From Bacillus sp. FJAT-47783 (GTDB lineage: Bacteria > Bacillota > Bacilli > Bacillales > Aeribacillaceae): a stretch of 64,000 nt of DNA. Below the pieces are notes generated by a model, which saw only the letters and a list, made by a program, of their open reading frames with translations, made no database searches and had not been told where the DNA came from. A program made the translations under genes and the position numbers. This document shows, piece by piece, positions 9,737-18,236 of this stretch. The stretch is taken from the NCBI RefSeq assembly GCF_022808615.1, contig NZ_JAKZKS010000001.1, positions 186,001-250,000 of the forward strand. The letters run 5' to 3'. Positions within the stretch are counted from its first letter, which is position 1. Each line of letters begins with the position of its first letter.

Positions 9737-11362
9737 TCATATTTTGACAATCTTATGCTTTCCATTAAAATGAAATGTCTGATGCTGTAAAAGTTTTAGG
9801 AAATCTAGTCCATATTTATTCAAGTAATAATAAACATTCCAAATTCTTTCTTGCGGAGCTCCGTTTGGTATTAATGAGTGTTCAATACGTTGAAACTTTT
9901 TTAAATTGACTTCATGCTTTTCTTTAATCTTTTTTTGCACGGCATGATGTAAAAAGTCTAGCTGCTTTTCAATGAAATTCGCATTTTTTTCAAGTAAAGG
10001 AGATAAACTTCGATCTACCTCTAACGCTTTTTCACGTAATAATTGATGAATGTGTTCCATTTCTATTTTCGATTTTTCAACGAGTGGTTCAAATTGAATC
10101 GTCTCTCGTTCGTTCAGCCAGTTTTTTCTCAATTGTTTCACACCCGTTTTGAACACATCTTCTACTGTAATATTTAAATCCTTTAAATCTGACTCGATAT
10201 GTCGTTCTAAAATGGTCATATTTAATCTTGGAACGATAGGTGGCATAAGCAAGTGACAAGTATGGAAGGCTTCCTTTAGTTCTGCCCAATATGCAATTTC
10301 TCCAGGTCCAGCAATAAACGCTAACGTCGGCAAAAGCATTTCCTGCATGAGCGGACGTGTTACAACATTATTACTAAAATGATGAGGTGTTTTCGCAAGA
10401 AGGGCAAGTATTTGTTCATAGGTAAACGCTTCATTTCGATCTTTAATCACGAAATGGCCTTCTTCATTTTGCACAAGCATAAACCGCTCTTCATCAACAT
10501 GTATAAATAGATTCGTACTATTTGGCTGCATCTCAATTAACGGTTGAAAAGACTGTTCTCGAAGAAATTGTTGTTGCTTCAAAACGGCATCATAAATCTC
10601 TTTATTGTGATAAAAAATTTGTTTAAAATAACGAGACTCAATTTGTCTCAGCTCTTTCGATGCGGAATTCACTAATATAATCCCTTCATCCTTAAACAAC
10701 GACATAATCAATTCTTCGAAAAATTCCACATACGTGTTAGAGCGATGGATACATGCTGTTAATTGGTCACGTAAATAGTTCGTATGCTCCGATTCTCCAT
10801 ACGCTTTCAAAATTTCTTCCGTCCACATAATACATTTTTCATGGTCAAGTCGTAAATCAGACACCATTTGTTTTTGATAAGAAGGTTGACGAATAGGCTT
10901 TTTTACTACTTTTTCATTCTTCAAGACATAAACATGGTTAATCTCTTCAAAATCATGGTCTTCACCAGCAATCCAAAATACAGGTACAACCGGTGCCCCT
11001 ACCTTCATTTCTTGTTTTTTCGCTAAGGCAATGATGGATAAAACTTTATGTATCGTGTACAAAGGGCCTGTAAGTAACCCGGCTTGCTGTCCACCTACAA
11101 CGGCAACACTTTTTGGATCCTTCAATTTTTCAATATTTTGCAATGTTTTTTCACAATCTTGAAATCGTCGATGATAGGAAAGTAAATAATCAACAAGTTC
11201 TTCGCGAGGAAAAATGCGTTCTTGTAAATCATTCATACGTCTTTCATACACATCTTTATCATGTATATTATAATCAAAAAATTGATCGTTCTGTAATTGA
11301 TTATTCATATATGCCTGAACGAACGGATTGGATATAGGAAGGGAGAGTTCACAAATCTCCAT
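9737..11362 (-). CDS. bshC: Bacillithiol biosynthesis cysteine-adding enzyme
   Basis: BshC adds cysteine to glucosaminyl-malate, the last step of bacillithiol synthesis. The 541-residue protein (B. subtilis YllA 539) keeps the family segments VVGGQQAGLLTGPLYTIHK near residue 95, FWIAGEDHDFEEINHVY near residue 130, NNVVTRPLMQE and LAFIAGPGEIAYW near residue 330, and a C-terminal coiled coil (~430-500). The longer frame begins at 11386, but AAAGGAAG lies seven bases before the ATG at 11362, and the protein starting MEICELSLP aligns with B. subtilis. It is immediately upstream of mraZ, as in B. subtilis. Confidence 0.95.
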   Translation of the reverse strand: MEICELSLPISNPFVQAYMNNQLQNDQFFDYNIHDKDVYERRMNDLQERIFPREELVDYLLSYHRRFQDCEKTLQNIEKLKDPKSVAVVGGQQAGLLTGPLYTIHKVLSIIALAKKQEMKVGAPVVPVFWIAGEDHDFEEINHVYVLKNEKVVKKPIRQPSYQKQMVSDLRLDHEKCIMWTEEILKAYGESEHTNYLRDQLTACIHRSNTYVEFFEELIMSLFKDEGIILVNSASKELRQIESRYFKQIFYHNKEIYDAVLKQQQFLREQSFQPLIEMQPNSTNLFIHVDEERFMLVQNEEGHFVIKDRNEAFTYEQILALLAKTPHHFSNNVVTRPLMQEMLLPTLAFIAGPGEIAYWAELKEAFHTCHLLMPPIVPRLNMTILERHIESDLKDLNITVEDVFKTGVKQLRKNWLNERETIQFEPLVEKSKIEMEHIHQLLREKALEVDRSLSPLLEKNANFIEKQLDFLHHAVQKKIKEKHEVNLKKFQRIEHSLIPNGAPQERIWNVYYYLNKYGLDFLKLLQHQTFHFNGKHKIVKI

Positions 11363-11488
11363 CTTAAAACTTCCTTTCTGCATCAAAATCTATTTAGTTC
11401 CGAAATGAGTATAGCACGGATTGTATCGAAACGAAAAAAGTTTGCTTACATATAGATGTATGCTTGAAATAAAAGAGACGCTGTCACA

Positions 11489-12364
11489 CTATTTTGTTTC
11501 CAATCCTTTGATCGTTTCGTATAAAAAGGACAAAAGCGGTAGTGATAAGTATTTTTTATTTGCTTCTTGCAATAAATACCCTAAAATTGCCTCTATTTCT
11601 GTCTCTCGGTTTTCATCAAGGTCTTTTAACATCGATGAACGATTATTTGCTGTCTTTTGGCAAATTGTTTTAATGTACTCGAAATGTTCTTCTTTTCCGG
11701 ATAAGTGTAGAACCTCCCAAACCTCATTGAATAATTGTTCCATTGCTCGCCTAAAATAACCATTTTCAATTAATTCGCCGTTTTGGACATTCCAAATTGC
11801 CGTTAATGGGTTAATAACGGCATTAGCAAGCAATTTTTTCGCTAATAGCGTATACCAGTGATTTGTTGTTTCAATCGGAAACCTTTCAATCTCTTCTTGA
11901 AGCTGTTCTAAAATCGTCATGCTTTTCAGATGGTACGGAGCAAGAACAATTCGCCCCATTCCAGTATGTTTGATTGTATGCTCGCTCTGTTTTAAGACTC
12001 CGTGCTCGACAACGCCTAAAATTAAATCGTGATGTTTTAAATGCTCTAAATAGTCAATATGCGCCATACCGTTTTGCAAAAAAATAACAGTTCGACTCGG
12101 TAATGTCTTTAAATTTTCAACAACTGTACGTAATTGATATTGTTTCACGGTTACGAATAACACGTCTTCCTCATAGTTTGCGCTATTTGTCGCCCGAGAA
12201 ACTTTTGTGTTAAAAGGGTATTCACCTACAATTTCAATCCCCTTTTCCGACAGCACACAAGCTTGTTCTTTTGTTCTTGTATAAACTGTCACTTCATGCT
12301 TTGCACTTAAATTTCCGGCTAACAAGAGTCCGACGGCCCCTCCGCCAATAACGCCAACTTTCAT
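11489..12364 (-). CDS. panE: 2-dehydropantoate 2-reductase (ketopantoate reductase)
   Basis: This enzyme reduces ketopantoate to pantoate with NADPH in pantothenate and CoA synthesis. The 291-residue protein begins MKVGVIGGGAVGLLLAG, a Rossmann GxGxxG, and carries LANAVINPLTAIWN near residue 177, which contains the catalytic Lys/Asn region of the KPR C-terminal domain. It is the counterpart of ylbQ. An in-frame TTG eight codons upstream (12388) exists, but the ATG at 12364, with GGGTGAT before it, gives the normal N terminus. Confidence 0.9.
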   Translation of the reverse strand: MKVGVIGGGAVGLLLAGNLSAKHEVTVYTRTKEQACVLSEKGIEIVGEYPFNTKVSRATNSANYEEDVLFVTVKQYQLRTVVENLKTLPSRTVIFLQNGMAHIDYLEHLKHHDLILGVVEHGVLKQSEHTIKHTGMGRIVLAPYHLKSMTILEQLQEEIERFPIETTNHWYTLLAKKLLANAVINPLTAIWNVQNGELIENGYFRRAMEQLFNEVWEVLHLSGKEEHFEYIKTICQKTANNRSSMLKDLDENRETEIEAILGYLLQEANKKYLSLPLLSFLYETIKGLETK

Positions 12365-12430
12365 GATATCACCCGCTTTTTCCAGCAATTATTTATAGCT
12401 CTTTTTTCCGACTTTATCGTACATGAAAAA

Positions 12431-12455
12431 AGGCGACCCACGCAATCGGTCACCT
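12431..12455 (-). terminator. Terminator downstream of the acyl-CoA carboxylase operon
   Basis: AGGTGACC pairs with GGTCGCCT (one G-T pair) on the minus strand and is followed by TTTTTTC. It lies after the two-hairpin repeat that follows the carboxyltransferase gene, and ahead of panE. Confidence 0.75.
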
Positions 12456-12526
12456 TTTTTAAAATATCTGAAAATACATCCATCCCTTTTTCATTATTGG
12501 AACAGACGGTTCTCATACCTTTGAAT

Positions 12527-12612
12527 GATTGAAATCGGCTATTTCGCCGATTTCGACGATTCTGATCTCTAACCTCTGACTTCTGAACAAATTCGCGTTT
12601 GCGACTTTGTTC
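12527..12612 (-). repeat. Two-hairpin intergenic repeat, copy A
   Basis: Starting one base after the carboxyltransferase stop codon, the minus strand reads a hairpin GAACAAA-TCGC/GCGA-TTTGTTC-type (12585-12612), then four seven-base units (AGAAGTC, AGAGGTT, AGAGATC, AGAATCG), then a second hairpin GAAATCGGC/GCCGATTTC (12531-12554). An inverted, shorter copy is at 16467-16539 after another gene. Confidence 0.75.
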
Positions 12613-14154
12613 TTACACAGGATATACTGGATGTTTTCTTTCACTGAAGTTTAATTGTTTCGTTGAATAATAATGAAATCTGCTAATTAATTCTTCTCGA
12701 AGTTCATTCGCACCGACAATGCCGTCTACGATTAGCTCAGAAGCTAATTTATAGATGTCAATATGCTCTTTGTACTCTTTCTGCTTCTCTTGAACAAATG
12801 CCATTTTCTCTTTCGGATCTTCGATTTCGTTAATTTTATTTGAGTAAACGGCATTTACAGCTGCTTCTGGACCCATGACAGCAATTTGCGCTGTAGGAAG
12901 AGCGAGGCATACATCCGGTTCAAAGGCTGGACCTGCCATCGCATAGAGGCCTGCACCATACGCTTTTCGAACGATGACAGAAATTTTCGGAACCGTTGCT
13001 GAACTCATAGCGGCAATCATTTTTGCCCCATGTCGAATAATTCCTGCTCGTTCCACTTTCGTCCCGATCATAAAGCCAGGTACATCCGCTAAGAAAAGAA
13101 GAGGAATATGATAAGCATCACAAAGCTGAATAAATTTTGCCGCTTTGTCAGCGGAATCAACAAATAGAACGCCACCTTTTACTCGCGGTTGGTTAGCAAC
13201 AATTCCAATCGCTTCTCCGTTTAATCGAGCGAATCCAGTAATGATTTCCGGTGCAAACAGTTTTTTAATTTCAAAGAAGGAGCCTTCATCAATTAACCCA
13301 TCAATAAACTCATACATATCAAACGGAACATTTTGGTTTTCCGGCACGATATCGGCTAATTTTTTCCCGTCTTTCGGAAGCTCTGGAGTAGCAGGCTTCG
13401 TTTTTTCCTTAAAGCTATTAGGGAAGTACGTTAAATAGCTTTTAGCAAAGGCAATGGCCTCCTCTTCAGTTTGCGCTAATACATCGCCACACCCGCTCAC
13501 CTGACAGTGCATACGAGCGCCGCCCATTTCTTCTAACGTAACTTTTTCGCCAATCACTTTTTCAGCCATTCGAGGTGAACCTAAGTACATCGAAGCATTC
13601 CCATCTACCATGATGACGATATCACAAAATGCCGGAATGTAAGCTCCACCTGCAGCTGAAGGGCCAAACAATATACAAACTTGTGGAATTTTCCCTGATA
13701 GTTTTACTTGATTATAAAAGATTTTCCCTGCACCACGTCGATTCGGGAACATATCAATTTGATCCGTTATACGCGCCCCAGCAGAATCTACTAAGTAAAG
13801 CAACGGAACATGAAGCTTTTCCGCTGTTTCTTGTATCCGGATAATTTTCTCAACCGTTCTTGCCCCCCAAGAACCTGCTTTTACTGTCGAATCATTTGCC
13901 ATGACACAGACGGTTCGACCATGTATTTTTCCAGTCGCAGTTACAACCCCATCTGCTGGTAAATCACTTGCTTCAAAATTAGCAAACAATCCATCTTCTG
14001 TATATTCACCTTGATCAAATAATAGCTTCAATCGATCGCGAACGAACAGTTTTTCCTGCTGGTTTAATTTTTCATGGTATTTCGGGTGCCCGCCTTTTTT
14101 TACTTGATCTATTCTTTCTTGTAACACTTTTTCAAACTGCTCTGTTTTCATCAT
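12613..14154 (-). CDS. Biotin-dependent acyl-CoA carboxylase, carboxyltransferase (beta) subunit
   Basis: Transfers carboxyl from carboxybiotin to an acyl-CoA. The 513-residue protein has the two crotonase-like halves of the propionyl/methylcrotonyl-CoA carboxylase beta family: the N half with LLYLVDSAGARI (near residue 115) and FGPSAAGGAYIPAFCDI, the C half with LLFLADVPGFMIGTKVE and RKAYGAGLYAMAG. The acyl substrate cannot be told from sequence by eye. The longer frame starts with an ATG overlapping the stop of the biotin carrier gene; I chose the ATG at 14154, nine bases after GGGGG. It forms an operon with the carrier and biotin carboxylase genes. This operon is absent between panE and ylbP in B. 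subtilis; the closest relatives there are yngE, yngHB and yngH. Confidence 0.93.
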   Translation of the reverse strand: MMKTEQFEKVLQERIDQVKKGGHPKYHEKLNQQEKLFVRDRLKLLFDQGEYTEDGLFANFEASDLPADGVVTATGKIHGRTVCVMANDSTVKAGSWGARTVEKIIRIQETAEKLHVPLLYLVDSAGARITDQIDMFPNRRGAGKIFYNQVKLSGKIPQVCILFGPSAAGGAYIPAFCDIVIMVDGNASMYLGSPRMAEKVIGEKVTLEEMGGARMHCQVSGCGDVLAQTEEEAIAFAKSYLTYFPNSFKEKTKPATPELPKDGKKLADIVPENQNVPFDMYEFIDGLIDEGSFFEIKKLFAPEIITGFARLNGEAIGIVANQPRVKGGVLFVDSADKAAKFIQLCDAYHIPLLFLADVPGFMIGTKVERAGIIRHGAKMIAAMSSATVPKISVIVRKAYGAGLYAMAGPAFEPDVCLALPTAQIAVMGPEAAVNAVYSNKINEIEDPKEKMAFVQEKQKEYKEHIDIYKLASELIVDGIVGANELREELISRFHYYSTKQLNFSERKHPVYPV

Positions 14155-14168
14155 CCTATATTCCCCCA

Positions 14169-14384
14169 TCAGCTAGAGATAATGGCTAAAACGTCACCTT
14201 CATTCACAAAGTCACCAATTTGAACTTTCATTTCTTCTACAGTTCCAGATACTTCACTTTGAATTGGAATCTCCATTTTCATTGATTCCAACATTAAGAC
14301 GTCTTGACCGGTTGAAACGACATCTCCTTTTGAAACCATTACATTTAATACAGTACCTGCCATTGTCGCTTTAATTTCACGCAT
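14169..14384 (-). CDS. Biotin/lipoyl carrier protein of acyl-CoA carboxylase
   Basis: A 71-residue minimal biotin carboxyl carrier domain. The biotinylated lysine is K36 in LESMKMEIP, and the glycine pattern MAGTVLNVMVSKGDVV / GDFVNEGDVLAIISS is that of the swinging-arm domain. It lacks the Pro/Ala-rich linker of fatty-acid-type AccB, as in the standalone YngHB type. It sits between the carboxylase and carboxyltransferase genes, 29 bases after the former. Confidence 0.95.
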   Translation of the reverse strand: MREIKATMAGTVLNVMVSKGDVVSTGQDVLMLESMKMEIPIQSEVSGTVEEMKVQIGDFVNEGDVLAIISS

Positions 14385-14413
14385 GATGATTCCTCCATTT
14401 GTTCTATTATCAT

Positions 14414-15757
14414 TTATGATTGAGCGATCGATCGATTTTCAAGGTAGTTTGTCGTATAATCGCCTTTTAAAAATGAATCGTCTTCAAGTAATTCGATAAA
14501 TAGCGGTAAATTTGTTTTAATTCCTTCTATATTTATCTTTGTTAAATACGCTTTTGCTTTTTGAACTGTATTTGAACGATCATGTCCTTTTACAACAATC
14601 TTTGCAACGAGCGGATCGTAATAAGGTGTAACTTTATCCCCTTGTTTATAGGCTTTATCAACGATTACATCTTCCTGATCCGGATATTGTAAAACGCGAA
14701 TATCTCCTGGAGACGGTAAAAAACGAATTGGATCTTCTGCATATAAACGAAACTCCATCGCATGTCCAGCGGATAAAATTTCATCTTGCGTTTGTGGAAG
14801 CTTTTCACCACGAGCAATTCGAATTTGCCATTCAACTAAGTCAATGTTCGTTACCATTTCCGTGACACGATGCTCAACTTGTAATCTCGTATTCATTTCG
14901 AGGAAATAAAATTGTTCATGTTCATCGACAATAAATTCTATCGTCCCTGCATTGACATATCCAACATGTTTAGCCGCTTTTACAGCCGCTTCACACATCA
15001 TTTCTCGTGTTTCGTTCGAAATAAATGGTGATGGAGACTCTTCTATAACTTTTTGGTTCCGTCTTTGAATGGAACAATCACGTTCAAATAAATGAACAAC
15101 GTTCCCAAACTGATCTCCAAAAAGTTGAATTTCCACATGTCTTGCGTTTGAAATCCATTTTTCTATAAATACCTTATCGGAACCAAAATACGCTTTCGCT
15201 CGGTTTTTCGTTGTTACAAAAGCTTTTTCAAGTTCGGTACTGTCTTGGCACTTTTGCATCCCAATACCACCACCACCACCGCTTGCCTTTAGCATTACTG
15301 GATAACCAATCTCCTCGGCAAGTGCTTTTGCTTCTTCTATCGTTTCCAATCCTTCTACACTTCCCGGAATAACCGGTACCCCTGCTTCTTCCATTTTCTT
15401 TCTCGCTTCTACTTTATCTCCCATTAGTCGAATCACATCCGCACTCGGCCCGATAAAGCGAATCCCCATTTTCTCTACTTCTTTTGCAAACTGATCATTT
15501 TCTGATAAAAAACCATACCCAGGGTGGATTGCATCAACTTGTTCCTTTTTTGCAATATTTAAAATAGTTTCTGACTGCAAATAAGATTTAGAAACAGGAC
15601 TTTCACCGATTCGGTATGCATAAGTAGCCTCGTCCACAAATGTGAGACTAGCATCTGCATCAGAATAGACTGCAACCGTTTCAATCCCTATTTTTTTACA
15701 CGTTTCAATAATTCGTGATGCAATTTCACCTCGATTTGCAATTAAAACTTTTTTCAA
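14414..15757 (-). CDS. Biotin carboxylase subunit of acyl-CoA carboxylase
   Basis: ATP-grasp enzyme that carboxylates the biotin on the carrier protein using bicarbonate. The 447-residue protein begins (M)KKVLIANRGEIASRI, with the glycine-rich ATP loop KASGGGGGIGMQ near residue 158, the catalytic EMNTRLQVEH near residue 285 and the C-terminal biotin carboxylase domain. A longer frame starts at an ATG at 15787, but the TTG at 15757 has AAAGGGGG seven bases upstream and gives the family's usual N terminus. It is the first gene of a three-gene operon with the carrier and carboxyltransferase. Closest type: YngH/AccC. Confidence 0.94.
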   Translation of the reverse strand: MKKVLIANRGEIASRIIETCKKIGIETVAVYSDADASLTFVDEATYAYRIGESPVSKSYLQSETILNIAKKEQVDAIHPGYGFLSENDQFAKEVEKMGIRFIGPSADVIRLMGDKVEARKKMEEAGVPVIPGSVEGLETIEEAKALAEEIGYPVMLKASGGGGGIGMQKCQDSTELEKAFVTTKNRAKAYFGSDKVFIEKWISNARHVEIQLFGDQFGNVVHLFERDCSIQRRNQKVIEESPSPFISNETREMMCEAAVKAAKHVGYVNAGTIEFIVDEHEQFYFLEMNTRLQVEHRVTEMVTNIDLVEWQIRIARGEKLPQTQDEILSAGHAMEFRLYAEDPIRFLPSPGDIRVLQYPDQEDVIVDKAYKQGDKVTPYYDPLVAKIVVKGHDRSNTVQKAKAYLTKINIEGIKTNLPLFIELLEDDSFLKGDYTTNYLENRSIAQS

Positions 15758-15890
15758 TGTCTTTCCCCCTTTGCATATGTATTTCATCCCCTAACAATAT
15801 GTTTACATTCGACATTGAGAAAAAATATCCTTCTTTAATTTCAGAAAACGCTTTCTTAATTTTGAAATTTTCTTATATTCTAAAATAAAA

Positions 15891-15920
15891 TTGTCAATAT
15901 AAAAAAAATTTTTGTATAAT
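15891..15920 (+). promoter_or_regulatory. Sigma-A promoter of the GNAT (ylbP) gene
   Basis: TTGTCA (15891-15896), an 18-base spacer and a perfect TATAAT (15915-15920) point toward ylbP, whose start is 92 bases downstream. The opposite strand has TTGACA at the same place but no good -10 at the right distance, so the start of the divergent carboxylase operon is not resolved. Confidence 0.75.
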
Positions 15921-16011
15921 GAAATTATCCAAATATTCAATTCGAATAACAAATAGATTAGAAAAACAAACATTATGTTAACTGCTCAGGCTAAAGAAGG
16001 GGGATTTCATC

Positions 16012-16482
16012 ATGATGAAAGTAGAACGTTTACTCGTTAACTATAAAACGTTGGAAGAATTTAAAAAATTTAAAGAGTATGGCTTACAAGAATTATCTAT
16101 GTTTGAAGATCTGCAAGCCAATATAATCGAAAATGATAGCGACTCACCTTTTTATGGTATTTATTACGGGGATAAGCTTGTTGCGAGAATGAGCTTGTAT
16201 CGTGTTGACAAAAGGTTCGATCATTATTTTGAACCTCCCCAAGACTTTTTGGAGCTTTGGAAGCTTGAAGTTTTACCAGAATATCAAAAGAAAGGGTATG
16301 GACGTGCTCTCGTACAGTTTGCTAAATCATTCGGGCTTCCTATTAAAACCAATCCACGCGTTAAATCGGCTCCATTCTGGGAAAAGATGGGGTTTGTTTC
16401 AGTAACGTATGATATGAAACGTGACCGTGGTGAAAATCCTCTCGTATGGTACCCAGAAGGTGTAGTTGAACAAAACCGCTGA
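16012..16482 (+). CDS. ylbP: GNAT-family N-acetyltransferase YlbP
   Basis: A 156-residue protein of the GNAT fold; substrate unknown. Motif A is visible as LEVLPEYQKKGYGRALVQFAKSF (residues ~86-108), with the Q/RxxGxG/A loop that holds acetyl-CoA. AAGGGGG lies eight bases before the first of two adjacent ATGs. In B. subtilis ylbP lies between ylbQ (panE) and ylbO (rsfA); here the carboxylase operon separates it from panE. Its last four codons and stop fall inside repeat copy B, so the C-terminal residues EQNR may have been supplied by the repeat. Confidence 0.85.
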   Translation: MMKVERLLVNYKTLEEFKKFKEYGLQELSMFEDLQANIIENDSDSPFYGIYYGDKLVARMSLYRVDKRFDHYFEPPQDFLELWKLEVLPEYQKKGYGRALVQFAKSFGLPIKTNPRVKSAPFWEKMGFVSVTYDMKRDRGENPLVWYPEGVVEQNR

Positions 16483-16539
16483 CGCGACTTTGTTCAGAGG
16501 TCAGAATAGTCGAAATCGGCGAAATGACCGATTTCAATC
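16467..16539 (+). repeat. Two-hairpin intergenic repeat, copy B
   Basis: Inverted relative to copy A (12527-12612). On the plus strand it runs through the end of ylbP: hairpin with GAACAAA and TTTGTTC arms (16467-16494), two seven-base units (AGAGGTC, AGAATAG), then hairpin GAAATCGG/CCGATTTC (16512-16535). Outside the missing heptads it matches copy A closely. Confidence 0.75.
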
Positions 16540-16616
16540 ACCTACATGTACGAAATATTCGTATCCTAATCACTAAAATGGGTACAAGATATAAATACTA
16601 ATAGCAGATTAAAAAT

Positions 16617-16649
16617 AAAGACCATGACTAAAAATTAGTCTTGGTCTTT
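16617..16649. terminator. Bidirectional terminator between ylbP and rsfA
   Basis: AAAGACCATGACTA and TAGTCTTGGTCTTT form a long stem with a five-base A/T loop and T-rich runs on both sides. It can end ylbP on the plus strand and rsfA on the minus strand; it overlaps the rsfA stop. Confidence 0.88.
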
Positions 16650-17235
16650 ATTTTTCCACTCTTTCTAAATTTCCGTTTCGATCCATTTGAAACTTGACCT
16701 TATTTTCTTCGTCTTGTAACACGACCATTTTTCTAGCTTTTTCCATTATTTCTATTAATGCTCTGTAATCCTCTTCCACTTCCTTCATATGATGTTCTAA
16801 TGCTGTTTTTTCTTTTTCTACTTTTGTAAGCTTCTCTTCTAAGCTTGTAACCTTCCTTTTTAACTCGCTATTTTCCGCTCTTAAACGCTCTATCTTACCG
16901 TCATCGCCAAGCTTTTGCAAGTAGGCTATTACTTGATTAAGTGATAGATCGTGAATATGTTTTTCTTCTTGATGGGCTTCTTGGCTATCGATTTCTTTCT
17001 TTTTCTTGCGTAGCTCTTTTCGTTGTTTTTTTGCTATTTCAATGCCTGTTGTATATTGCTTTCGCACATAGGAATTCCAACGGAAGCCGCAAGCAGCTGC
17101 CGTACGTGATAGTTTTTTTCCTACTTCTTCAAAAGCAGAGAGTTGAGTCCCTCCCTCGCGGATATGCCGTAACACTATTTCCGCTAACAATAAGTCTTCA
17201 TCTTGTGTCCAAGCATCTTGTCTCGCTGCAGTCAA
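16648..17235 (-). CDS. rsfA: Prespore-specific transcriptional regulator RsfA
   Basis: RsfA (YlbO) modulates part of the sigma-F regulon in the forespore. The 195-residue protein has an N-terminal Myb/SANT-like DNA-binding domain (residues ~8-62; tryptophans in DAWTQDED and FRWNSYV) and a long charged coiled coil (~110-175), then a short C-terminal segment. Length agrees with B. subtilis (about 193). B. subtilis rsfA is sigma-F dependent; I found no convincing sigma-F site here. Neighbours ylbP and rpmF are those of B. subtilis, except for the inserted crotonase gene. Confidence 0.9.
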   Translation of the reverse strand: MTAARQDAWTQDEDLLLAEIVLRHIREGGTQLSAFEEVGKKLSRTAAACGFRWNSYVRKQYTTGIEIAKKQRKELRKKKKEIDSQEAHQEEKHIHDLSLNQVIAYLQKLGDDGKIERLRAENSELKRKVTSLEEKLTKVEKEKTALEHHMKEVEEDYRALIEIMEKARKMVVLQDEENKVKFQMDRNGNLERVEK

Positions 17236-17345
17236 TGTTCACCCCTCCTATTAGGCTTTAGGAGTTACGTTTTTTCTCCGTAATCCCCTATTCCTTATTT
17301 TATGCACCTAATAGAGTAGATAGACTATATGATGTTTGTCTATCT

Positions 17346-18107
17346 TTACCGATTTAAAAATTGGTCAACGGCTTGAAGGTGCTCCTCCTTTTCCCATAAT
17401 ATAGAGCATTGCAATATTTCTTCTTCCATTCTTTTCTTTAACCCTTTCTCCCATTCAGCAATTTTAAGGGATTTATAAGCTTTTAATACGTCTTTACTAC
17501 ATGTCGTTTTCTCTTCTATGTAGTGATAGGCTTCCGTCTTAAAATCTTGTTGTTCATGAATCAACTTTGTGACAAACCCTAATTGATATGCCTCTTCAGA
17601 AGTATAAACTTTTGCCGACATTAGCATCGATAACGCCTTGTCGTACGGAAGTTTTTCAAATAGCATCGATGCACCACCCCAGCCGGTCGTAATAGCTAAC
17701 TTTCCTTGAATAAAACCAATTTTAATATTCTCTCGAGCAATTCTAAAATCACAAGCTGTCGCTAGTTCACACCCTCCACCAACTGCACTTCCATTTAAGA
17801 GAGCAAAAGTGGGGATCGGTAACATCATCCATTCATATAAAATATCTCTCATTTTGGATAGCATTTGATACGCATCTTGTTGGCTTTTCAATTCATGAAA
17901 AACTGATAAATCTCCACCAGAGCAAAATGCTCGATCACCAGCACCCGTTATGACAAGTGCTTTTGTTTCATTAGTTGCTTTTACTTGATGCAATACATAT
18001 TTCAGCTTGTCCATCACTTCTTCGTCAATCGCATTTCGGATTTCAGGTCGGTTAATTTGTATTTCTAAAATTCCGTTATCTTTTTGAATTAATTTCACTT
18101 TTTCCAT
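17346..18107 (-). CDS. Crotonase-superfamily protein, possibly acyl-CoA decarboxylase-like
   Basis: A 253-residue single-domain enoyl-CoA hydratase/isomerase family protein. The CoA-binding loop AFCSGGDL (near residue 61) and the oxyanion-hole segment SAVGGGCELATACDF (near residue 107) are present, including the first catalytic Glu of hydratases (GGGCEL). The second hydratase Glu is replaced by Gln (segment IGFIQGKLAITTGWGGA), and the usual IPGAGG is TGWGGA. That pattern is closer to what I recall of ethylmalonyl-CoA decarboxylase (ECHDC1: ..PSWGG..) than to true hydratases. It is not in the B. subtilis ylb region. Lying near the acyl-CoA carboxylase operon, it could act on carboxylated acyl-CoAs; this is inference. 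Confidence 0.8.
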   Translation of the reverse strand: MEKVKLIQKDNGILEIQINRPEIRNAIDEEVMDKLKYVLHQVKATNETKALVITGAGDRAFCSGGDLSVFHELKSQQDAYQMLSKMRDILYEWMMLPIPTFALLNGSAVGGGCELATACDFRIARENIKIGFIQGKLAITTGWGGASMLFEKLPYDKALSMLMSAKVYTSEEAYQLGFVTKLIHEQQDFKTEAYHYIEEKTTCSKDVLKAYKSLKIAEWEKGLKKRMEEEILQCSILWEKEEHLQAVDQFLNR

Positions 18108-18203
18108 TCATCCATCCCCCTTTTCTTTTTTTAGTATACCAATGATTTCTTACTGTTGAGAAGGTAGCTTTCACTTCATTATGTAAGTTTTTTATGCAAA
18201 AAT

Positions 18204-18233
18204 AAAACGCAAAGCATTTCGCTTTGCGTTTTA
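18204..18233 (-). terminator. Terminator of ylbN-rpmF
   Basis: AAAACGCAAAGC and GCTTTGCGTTTT form a 12-bp stem with a six-base loop, and ATTTTT follows on the minus strand directly after rpmF. Confidence 0.9.
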
Positions 18234-18236
18234 TTT

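Noticed and set aside
9565-9765. Minus-strand ORF across the mraZ operator and the bshC terminator
   Set aside because: It covers the MraZ boxes, the -10 box and a terminator, and has no ribosome binding site.
12555-12584. Short tandem heptads read as a CRISPR-like array
   Set aside because: Units of seven bases without spacers, only four copies, and no cas genes.
17236-17345. Sigma-F promoter of rsfA
   Set aside because: A GCATA followed by GGGGATTA is present, but spacing and -10 match are poor; expected from B. subtilis but not supported here.
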